From Lewinella cohaerens DSM 23179 (lineage in GTDB: Bacteria; Bacteroidota; Bacteroidia; Chitinophagales; Saprospiraceae), in the NCBI RefSeq assembly GCF_000379805.1, contig NZ_KB903576.1, positions 137,863 through 200,582 of the forward strand: a DNA stretch of 62,720 nt, read 5' to 3'. How positions within the stretch are numbered: position 1 is the stretch's first letter; every line of letters begins with the position of its first letter. The notes beneath the pieces were generated by a model. It was given only the letters and a program-made list of their open reading frames with translations, had not been told where the DNA came from and did no database searches. Positions 42,721 through 49,237 of this stretch are shown in pieces. The translations under genes were made by a program, and so were the position numbers.

Positions 42721-44101
42721 AAAGGAACAACATATCAGGGATTTACTCCAACGTTGGACCACGGGCGAAATTACCGCCAGGGAAGAAGCTGAGCTGCTTA
42801 CTGCTGCACAGCAAGACCTCTTTCTACAAGAAGCATTGGCCGCTTACCAAGGACAAGCTGACCATGATCATGCTGCCCGTTTAGATCGCATTCGTAGTAA
42901 AACGTCCCAACGTCAGCCGATTGTACGGATGATTGGCCGTTGGACAGCTATTGCAGCCAGTGTTTTGCTACTCGTTACGGTAAGTTGGTGGACGCTGCGT
43001 GAAGAAGGGTTTTCGGATATGGCCTCGCCTGTTGCGATGGAAGAATCAGCAACCGCACCTTCTTCCCCTAAAATCTCTGAAGACCAGGCAGCCGAGTCTC
43101 CGGCTTTTACTGAAGCAGAAGAATTAAGTACAGCGGAACCCATCGCGCAATCGTCTCCTTTAAAAGAAGCGACTACCCCCAAGGATTCTCAAGAGGATAA
43201 GCTACTTTCTCGTAAAGACGAATCACAAATAGCAGCCGATGCGACAAGGCCGCCAGCGACCTATAATTCAGAAACAAATTTAGGTGCAGGAGCTACTTCT
43301 GATGAGGTGCTTGCAGGTAGGGCCGAAGAAGATACTTTTAGTAGCCGTACGCTTCCTGTTGATTCCGAGGCGATTGTTTTGGAAACCAGAGAGGCTGTTG
43401 AAGCCGATGAATTATCGCCTCCTCCAGCGCCGCGGATGGCTGCCCCTGCTACCAGTCCAACTTATCCTGCCCAAAACCAAGCTTACGCCCGCCAAGATGA
43501 ACCTACTCGGATATCCAATAGTGGTATTCCTGTACCGGCTACCGGCTATCGAATTATCGAAGGGTATGTAACGGATGCAGAAGGTTTTCCTTTGATTGGC
43601 GCTAGCATTGTGACGCCAGGGGCCGCCAATGGAACGGTTACTGACTTGGATGGTTTTTATCGGATTACAGTTGCTAATGAGATAAAGACATTATCTATCA
43701 GTTACACGGGCTTTGCATCTACACAGGTCAATGTAGATGATGAGAATCAACTGGATGTTACATTGGCCGAAGCAGTAGCTTTAGACGAGGTTGTTGTAAC
43801 AGGTTATGCCGCCAAAAAGCGGGGACAAGCTGAAGCTTCCACAGGCACAGCTCAACCTATTAAAGGGTTTCGGGCACTGCGGGACTATGTCGTTGCCAAC
43901 ACGCCGGATAATACGCCCAGAGCTAGAATTAAGCTCCGTTTTCTAGTACAAGCAGATGGCAGTCTGACGGATTTTGAGGTGCTAAAAAGTACCAATGTTG
44001 GGCAAAATAGCCTGGCCATCCAATTACTTGAACAAGGCCCTAAATGGGAGGTTACTGAAGGTAGTACGCCAGTGGAAACGGTTTATGTCGTCAGGTTTTA
44101 G
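42713..44101 (+). CDS. Putative anti-sigma factor with SusC-like carboxypeptidase-regulatory domain and TonB-like C-terminus
   Basis: This single-span protein of 462 residues has a cytoplasmic helical start ('RDLLQRWTTGEITAREEAEL', about 9-28), a form common in Bacteroidota anti-sigma factors. A membrane segment lies at about 78-95. A long Ala/Ser/Glu-rich linker leads to a CarboxypepD_reg-like domain (about 279-355, 'IIEGYVTDAEGFPLIGASI', 'NGTVTDLDGFYRI') that ends in 'LDEVVVTGYAAKKRG'. This is the same arrangement found at the N-terminus of SusC-type TonB-dependent receptors. The last 90 residues resemble a TonB C-terminal domain. It overlaps the sigma gene by 8 bases. Confidence 0.75.
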   Translation: MNKKEQHIRDLLQRWTTGEITAREEAELLTAAQQDLFLQEALAAYQGQADHDHAARLDRIRSKTSQRQPIVRMIGRWTAIAASVLLLVTVSWWTLREEGFSDMASPVAMEESATAPSSPKISEDQAAESPAFTEAEELSTAEPIAQSSPLKEATTPKDSQEDKLLSRKDESQIAADATRPPATYNSETNLGAGATSDEVLAGRAEEDTFSSRTLPVDSEAIVLETREAVEADELSPPPAPRMAAPATSPTYPAQNQAYARQDEPTRISNSGIPVPATGYRIIEGYVTDAEGFPLIGASIVTPGAANGTVTDLDGFYRITVANEIKTLSISYTGFASTQVNVDDENQLDVTLAEAVALDEVVVTGYAAKKRGQAEASTGTAQPIKGFRALRDYVVANTPDNTPRARIKLRFLVQADGSLTDFEVLKSTNVGQNSLAIQLLEQGPKWEVTEGSTPVETVYVVRF

Positions 44102-44138
44102 GAACTATATGACGAATTTAGTAGGACCGTTTTTCTTG

Positions 44139-44158
44139 AACCACCAAAGGCACCTAAG
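44139..44158. repeat. ACCACCAAAGGCACC repeat, family D
   Basis: AACCACCAAAGGCACCTAAG occurs here and, as a perfect hairpin, at 58704-58752; a third partial copy lies at 58859-58877. Such words are widespread in Bacteroidota spacers. This copy lies just after a gene end in a convergent gap. Confidence 0.6.
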
Positions 44159-44193
44159 GTGATTTTTTTTGAACTAAGGACGAGGGATCGGCA

Positions 44194-44238
44194 GCTTCTC
44201 CGTAGGGTCGGGTTTCAAACCCGACCCTACGGAGAAGC
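44194..44238. repeat. Perfect 45-nt palindrome
   Basis: Two 22-nt arms pair without mismatch around a central C: GCTTCTCCGTAGGGTCGGG... and its complement. It is followed after 11 nt by a second perfect hairpin (44250). It may act as a bidirectional terminator, since it lies between converging genes. Confidence 0.7.
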
Positions 44239-44300
44239 AGACAGCCCGGTGCCGATCCCGTCCCGACTAGAAAAGTCGGGACGGGATCGGCATGGCCCCA
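44239..44300 (-). repeat. REP-like repeat, family A copy 3
   Basis: TGCCGATCCCGTCCCGACT and its complement form a perfect 19-bp stem (44250-44292) around an AGAAA loop, the same loop as in copy 1 (14299-14303). Flanks AGCCCGGTGCC and CATGGCCCCA match copy 2 in the same orientation. Confidence 0.8.
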
Positions 44301-44322
44301 AATTAATAAGAAAAGGCTTACC

Positions 44323-46467
44323 TTATGCCAACCATTGATATACCGCAAAGCTCGCGAGATAGGCAATTCCTGTCATTAAGAAAAACTGAAAAATTGGCCA
44401 CTTCCAGCTTTTAGTTTCCCGCTTGACGACGGCTAGCGTGCTCATGCACATCATGGCAAAAACATAGAAAATAAGCAGCGAGGCTGAGGTGGCTGTGGTG
44501 TAAACCTGTTCTCCGGTGACGGGATTTCGCTCGTTGGTCAAACGTTCGATAATACCGGATTCATCGTCGGCAGCACTACCCACACTGTAGAGGGTGGCCA
44601 TGGTGCCGACAAAAACTTCCCGCGCAGCAAAACTACAGATAATAGCGACGCCCATTTTCCAATCGAAGCCCAGGGGCCTGATGACTGGCTCGATATATTT
44701 TCCCATTTGTCCGGCGTAGCTGGCTTCTAGTTTTAGAGATGCCTCCAAGTCTTCTTTGGCGTTAGCATCCAGGTTTTGTGCGGTAGCTATAGTGGCGGTT
44801 TGTGCTTCTACAGCGGCCATTTTGTCAGCGGGCCCATAGCTGGCAAGTGCCCAGAGAACGATGGATATAACTAGGATAACCTTACCTGCTTCAATCACAA
44901 AACTGCGTACTTTATCCCATACATTTAATGTCACATTCCGGAGAAGTGGCCGTCGGTATTCAGGGAGTTCGAGCATGAGGGTGCTCCGTTCTTCTGTTTT
45001 TAAAATGTATTTAAAGAAAAGCGCGGTGCCCAAGGCTGCTATGATCCCCAAGAGATAAAGCCCCATAAAGGCAAGGCCTTGTGGATTGAAGAAGCCATCG
45101 CCATCTCCGGCTGGAACGACAAAGCCAATGAGGACAACATAGACGGGTAATCGTGCAGAGCACGAAATAAAGGGGGCGACGAGTATGGTGATAAGCCTTT
45201 CTTTCCAATTGGCGATTGTTCTCGTACTCATGATCGCAGGAATAGCACAGGCGCCACTGGAAATGAGTGCTACTAGGCTGCGGCCATTAAGCCCAAAGAA
45301 ATGCATCAGAGAGTCGAACATGTAGGCAGCTCTGGCCATATATCCGACCTCTTCCAGAAGGTTGATCAAGAAAAACAGAATGGCAATTTGCGGTATAAAA
45401 ATGACGACGCCACCTAAGCCTGCGAGGATACCGTCCGTCAATAAATCCGTCAGCCAGCCGGCGGGTAGGACTGCTTTTACAACGTCGTTGAGCTGCCCAA
45501 AAATCCATTCGATACCATCCATGGGGTATCCTGCCCAGGCATAGATGGCCTGGAATACGAAAAGCATGAGTAGCAGGAAGATGAGTGGGCCGAATACTTT
45601 ATGGGTAAGAATACGGTCTACTTTTTCGGTAAATCCCGGGCTATCGGTGGCTGTTTCTTTGATGGTTGCTTTGGCTACGGGCTCAAACTGATCGAAACGT
45701 GCCATCGTCTCCTGAACCTGATGGCGTAGTGTTTTGAAATCATGTTCCTCCGTTACCCGTTCGATCAACTGTCGTTTGTCGTCGGAAAGAAAGGGCAGCC
45801 ATTGATAATGATGAGCAAGCAAAATGTTTTGGTAAACAGTATTGTTAGGAAAAGCCTGTTCTAAATCTAGCGCAACCCGTTTTTCGATTGTATTGGGGCG
45901 ATAGAAAGAAGTCGTTTTATGGGAGGTTTCTACTTGGGTGAGTTGGTTGATATATCCTTCGAGTTCCTGGAAACCTTCACCACTGTGGCTACTAAGCACG
46001 ACTACTGGAGCATCAATTTTTTTGCTTAGCAACGCGGTATCCACTTCTCGGCCACGTTCTTCGGCCATGTCCGCCATGTTTAGGCCCAAGATAGCAGGTA
46101 AGCCAAGGTCTTTGATCTGGGTAAAGAGCAGTAAATGCTTCTCCAAGCGAGTGAAATCCGCTACGTAAAGAATAGCATCGGGGTAGTTTTCATCCAATGG
46201 GTTGGCCAAAGTCTGAACGACAATCCTCTCATCTTGAGCAGAAGGGTAGAAACTATAAGCACCCGGAAAATCAATAAGGCTGATTTTCTCGCCATTGGAA
46301 AGTTCGTAACTGCCTAGTTTTTTATCAACGGTGACACCGGGAAAGTTGCCTACTTTTTGTTGTAGGCCGGTGAGTCTGTTGAAAACACTGGATTTACCAC
46401 TATTGGGGTTTCCTATTAAAGCTAAACGAAACGGACGGGAATGTGTTTGGGAAGAGCTGTTGTTCAT
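44323..46467 (-). CDS. feoB: Ferrous iron transport protein FeoB
   Basis: This inner-membrane Fe(II) transporter has 714 residues. The N-terminal G domain shows 'GNPNSGKSS', 'DFPGAYSF' and 'NMAD'. The membrane part has two Gate regions, including 'EEVGYMARAAYMFDSLM' and 'FAAREVFVGTM', and about nine membrane segments. Its start codon overlaps the feoA stop by four bases. Expression is probably iron-controlled through the palindrome upstream of feoA. Confidence 0.97.
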   Translation of the reverse strand: MNNSSSQTHSRPFRLALIGNPNSGKSSVFNRLTGLQQKVGNFPGVTVDKKLGSYELSNGEKISLIDFPGAYSFYPSAQDERIVVQTLANPLDENYPDAILYVADFTRLEKHLLLFTQIKDLGLPAILGLNMADMAEERGREVDTALLSKKIDAPVVVLSSHSGEGFQELEGYINQLTQVETSHKTTSFYRPNTIEKRVALDLEQAFPNNTVYQNILLAHHYQWLPFLSDDKRQLIERVTEEHDFKTLRHQVQETMARFDQFEPVAKATIKETATDSPGFTEKVDRILTHKVFGPLIFLLLMLFVFQAIYAWAGYPMDGIEWIFGQLNDVVKAVLPAGWLTDLLTDGILAGLGGVVIFIPQIAILFFLINLLEEVGYMARAAYMFDSLMHFFGLNGRSLVALISSGACAIPAIMSTRTIANWKERLITILVAPFISCSARLPVYVVLIGFVVPAGDGDGFFNPQGLAFMGLYLLGIIAALGTALFFKYILKTEERSTLMLELPEYRRPLLRNVTLNVWDKVRSFVIEAGKVILVISIVLWALASYGPADKMAAVEAQTATIATAQNLDANAKEDLEASLKLEASYAGQMGKYIEPVIRPLGFDWKMGVAIICSFAAREVFVGTMATLYSVGSAADDESGIIERLTNERNPVTGEQVYTTATSASLLIFYVFAMMCMSTLAVVKRETKSWKWPIFQFFLMTGIAYLASFAVYQWLA

Positions 46468-46715
46468 TTGCGGATTACTATCGCCTCAAATTCTGTTTGT
46501 CTTAAAGCCAGGAAATGATGATCAATGGCCAGGTAAAAAGCACCTCCAAAAGGAGCACGACGTACATAACGTATTTTACTGCCGGGCAAGACGCCCATTG
46601 CCATTAAGCTAGCTGCCAACTCTTGGCGGGTAAAGCCAACGATAACGCCTTCTTCGCCAGGCTGTAGCAAATAAGCGTTGGGCTGAACAATAGGAGAGGA
46701 TAAGATCGCCGTCAT
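46464..46715 (-). CDS. feoA: Ferrous iron transport protein FeoA
   Basis: This small SH3-like cytoplasmic protein of 83 residues is needed for FeoB activity. The pattern 'EGVIVGFTRQELAASLMAMG' with 'VLPGSKIRYVRRAPFGGAFY' and the end 'LALRQTEFEAIVI' is typical of FeoA. It leads the feoAB operon, with a 4-base overlap with feoB. Two candidate -7 elements and a palindromic site lie in the 220-nt divergent gap upstream. Confidence 0.92.
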   Translation of the reverse strand: MTAILSSPIVQPNAYLLQPGEEGVIVGFTRQELAASLMAMGVLPGSKIRYVRRAPFGGAFYLAIDHHFLALRQTEFEAIVIRK

Positions 46716-46793
46716 GTTTTTTACGTTTTTACTTTCTTTACAAAAAGTAGTACTATAGCTTGATTATCATCAGGAGTTATCCCGGGATTTTAG

Positions 46794-46801
46794 CAAAGGT
46801 A
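46794..46801 (-). promoter_or_regulatory. -7 element (TACCTTTG) for feoAB
   Basis: This is an exact TAnnTTTG match on the minus strand with a predicted leader of about 75 nt. A second exact match, TAATTTTG, lies further upstream on the same strand at 46842-46849. Confidence 0.5.
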
Positions 46802-46816
46802 CAGAAAGTTTCTTAT

Positions 46817-46831
46817 TTAGATTAAGTCTAA
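46817..46831. promoter_or_regulatory. Candidate metal-regulator operator in the feoAB promoter
   Basis: TTAGATTAAGTCTAA is a palindrome with arms TTAGA/TCTAA. Half-sites of this kind resemble DtxR/IdeR/MntR operators. It lies upstream of the feoAB -7 element, between it and the alternative -7 at 46842, where a bound repressor would block transcription. Confidence 0.4.
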
Positions 46832-46864
46832 GTAGGGTCTACAAAATTATTACTTTAGCTTGAC

Positions 46865-46872
46865 TATCTTTG
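46865..46872 (+). promoter_or_regulatory. -7 element (TATCTTTG) for the secreted lipase-like gene
   Basis: This is an exact TAnnTTTG match, 65 nt before the ATG at 46937. It lies at the end of a direct repeat: TACTATAGCTTGATTATC at 46751-46768 recurs as TACTTTAGCTTGACTATC at 46851-46868, exactly 100 bp apart. Confidence 0.45.
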
Positions 46873-46936
46873 GTGACAAGAATCATCATAGAGAGGGAAT
46901 AAAACAGCTTTCTTTTTTCTAAAAAATAATTATATC

Positions 46937-48373
46937 ATGGTTTTTTCTAGAATTAGCCTCATTGTATTGCTAGCTGCCTTTGTGTCTACGACATTGGTTG
47001 GTCAGACCCTGGTAAGTATATCCTACAAAGGGCAACGTTCCCAAGAGACGCTTTCCCAGCAGTATGGCTTTTTGATCCAGAATGGGGTAGAGCTGTGGAA
47101 GGTTACCTATACGACGCCAGATGTTTTTAACCAATTGGACACTGCCTCCGGTTTATTGGTTTTGCCGGTAAGGGAAGAGACGACCATTTATCCGACGCTT
47201 ATCTACCAGCATGGTACGGTGGATGGCCCACAGGATGTGCCTTCCAATCTTCAGGGAGGGTATCAGTTAGCGCTTGTTTTTGGCGGTTTAGGTTATGCTA
47301 CTTTGGCCCCTGATTTTCTGGGCGCAGGCACGTCGCGGGGTTTTCATCCCTATGTGCATGCTGACTCAGAGGCATCTGCGGCAGTAGATATGCTGCGGGC
47401 AGTTCGCGGCTACGCCTCGCAGATTGATTTACTGCTTAATGATCAACTGTTTGTAACAGGCTATTCTCAGGGAGGACATGCGAGTATGGCACTGCACCGC
47501 GCATTAGAACTGGATCTGGCCAGTGAGTTTAGTTTGACGGCTGCTAGTCACATGTCTGGGCCTTACAGTATAAGTGGCGTAATGAGAGAGCTAATGGTGA
47601 GTGAAGAACCTTATAATTTTCTGGCTTATTTGCCAAATACTTACCTTTCTTACAATTATGTCTATGACTTTTATGATGATTTGGAGCAATTCTTTAAACC
47701 CACTTACACCAATGCTATTCGGAATTTTTACGAAGGGAATATAGGTTTGTCCAACTTGAATAATTTCCTAATCTCTAATCTGACGAATGAATATGGTGCT
47801 CCTATTGCGCGCTATATGTTACAGGATAGTATTGTAACTATTTTAGAAGACGCTGATCCTAGTCATCCCGTGATAGCAGCTTTGGCGGCAAATGATACTT
47901 ACGAATGGGCACCCCAGCAGCCTACCCGCATTTTCTATTGCACGGCTGATGATCAGGTAAAGTATCGTAATAGTATTGTTGCAGATTCTGTTATGCAGGC
48001 TTTGGGGGCAGTAGACTTAATCACTTTCGATGTCAACCCAGATGCGGATCATGGAGGTTGTGTGGAACCAGCCGTTATTCAAACTGCCTTGTTCTTCAAT
48101 AGTTTTGCAGATTGGACCGTCGGGACAAGAGATCAGTGGGATGATTTGGAGGTGAAGGTATTCCCGAACCCTACGAGTCAGAAACTACAAATACATGAAT
48201 TGTCGGAGGTTGCAGCAGTGAGGGTTCTCAATCAGCAAGGCCAGCTTATGCTTACAAAAGAATTGCCAATGGGCGATAATGAACTTATGATCAACAGCCT
48301 TTCTCCTGGAATTTACTGGGTTCACCTTCAGACTAAAACAGGACAGGCGATTAGAAAAGTGGTGGTGGAATAG
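46937..48373 (+). CDS. Secreted alpha/beta hydrolase (lipase-like) with T9SS sorting domain
   Basis: This protein of 478 residues has a signal peptide (about 1-22, ending 'TTLVGQ'). The catalytic domain shows 'YPTLIYQHGTVDGPQDVP', a nucleophile elbow 'VTGYSQGGHASM' (Ser about 176) and a late 'DADHGGC' likely to hold the His. The fold resembles secreted bacterial lipases and the LIP/prolyl-aminopeptidase-like group. The last 75 residues ('VKVFPNPTSQKLQI' to 'GQAIRKVVVE') are a type A T9SS C-terminal domain, so it is exported to the cell surface. The substrate is unknown. Confidence 0.85.
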   Translation: MVFSRISLIVLLAAFVSTTLVGQTLVSISYKGQRSQETLSQQYGFLIQNGVELWKVTYTTPDVFNQLDTASGLLVLPVREETTIYPTLIYQHGTVDGPQDVPSNLQGGYQLALVFGGLGYATLAPDFLGAGTSRGFHPYVHADSEASAAVDMLRAVRGYASQIDLLLNDQLFVTGYSQGGHASMALHRALELDLASEFSLTAASHMSGPYSISGVMRELMVSEEPYNFLAYLPNTYLSYNYVYDFYDDLEQFFKPTYTNAIRNFYEGNIGLSNLNNFLISNLTNEYGAPIARYMLQDSIVTILEDADPSHPVIAALAANDTYEWAPQQPTRIFYCTADDQVKYRNSIVADSVMQALGAVDLITFDVNPDADHGGCVEPAVIQTALFFNSFADWTVGTRDQWDDLEVKVFPNPTSQKLQIHELSEVAAVRVLNQQGQLMLTKELPMGDNELMINSLSPGIYWVHLQTKTGQAIRKVVVE

Positions 48374-48394
48374 CAAAAAGAGGGGCAAAAAAAA

Positions 48395-48434
48395 TGGCCG
48401 TTGGCTACTGATCCAAAACAGTAGCCAACGGCCA
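48395..48434 (-). terminator. Terminator hairpin between convergent genes
   Basis: TGGCCGTTGGCTACTG and CAGTAGCCAACGGCCA form a perfect 16-bp stem with an 8-nt loop. On the minus strand a run of eight T follows the stem, making it a strong terminator for the small gene at 48464. It may also serve the lipase-like gene. Confidence 0.8.
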
Positions 48435-48463
48435 GAATGAGTATCAAAAAGAATGTTGAATCC

Positions 48464-48823
48464 CTAACTCAAATATATCAGTTCTGCATTAGGCAGCTGG
48501 TAACGATCTAGTAGGCTCTGAACGAAGGCTTTGTGGCCACGGGGAGCTAGTAAATACAATTTTCCACCTTTCATCGAAGCCATGGTACTTAGTAGTTTCC
48601 ACTTGGAGACCATAGAGGTTGTGTCTTCATCCTTCATGGCTATTTCGACATAGAATTTCTTAGTTAACCTTCGCCCTGTGATATCAGGCGTATAGGAGAT
48701 GTCTTCGTCGGCGCGCTGAAAGGTTCTCGGAGCTTCATAACCTTCAAAGTTGGCTTTGAGGTCAGAAAGACGGAGTGTTTTTGCCCAATCAATAGCATCG
48801 GGGAAGTAATCTATCTTTTCCAT
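48464..48823 (-). CDS. Small unknown cytoplasmic protein
   Basis: This protein of 119 residues has no signal peptide or membrane segment. Visible features are an acidic start 'MEKIDYFPDAIDWAKTLRLS' and a central 'KKFYVEIAMKDEDTTSMVSK'. The C-terminal beta-alpha stretch 'GGKLYLLAPRGHKAFVQSLL' could be a Rossmann-like end. I do not recognise a family. It has its own strong terminator, and the composition looks like a real gene. Confidence 0.6.
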   Translation of the reverse strand: MEKIDYFPDAIDWAKTLRLSDLKANFEGYEAPRTFQRADEDISYTPDITGRRLTKKFYVEIAMKDEDTTSMVSKWKLLSTMASMKGGKLYLLAPRGHKAFVQSLLDRYQLPNAELIYLS

Positions 48824-49237
48824 TTGGATATATTTATAATGATGAAATAATTGAAGACCAGGAGCTTGCTACTTTCGGTTTTGAGTAATTCGAAGATGAA
48901 TTGTATCAGTCAAAACGCTATAAGGAATTCTCGTGAACAACGTAAACAAGAAAAAAGGTAGCATTTTTTATGCTCTTTTTAATGCTTGAGCAAACTTAAA
49001 GCGGAATAAAAATAGGAGACTGTTTAAGCAGGGAGGGTAAAACAAAAAACGAACGATGTTTATTAGCTAGCATACCCTTTTAAACAAACTTAGGGCTTAA
49101 ATTGTTTATTTCCAATGATTTAAATTAAGTTTTTGAGGAATAGGGCTTGGGTTGGTTCCTAATACCCAACCATTTAGCGATAGAGGAGGGTCTTGCCTAA
49201 AGCAGTTGCTTGATAATCGACCAGAGACCTATTTCCT
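48824..49237. other. Gene-free spacer
   Basis: The 414 nt between divergent genes contain no protein-like frame, repeat or strong palindrome that I can see. No exact TAnnTTTG was found for either neighbour. Confidence 0.4.

Noticed and set aside
44154-44366. 70-codon minus-strand open frame
   Set aside because: It is made of two perfect palindromes and the feoB end in another frame.
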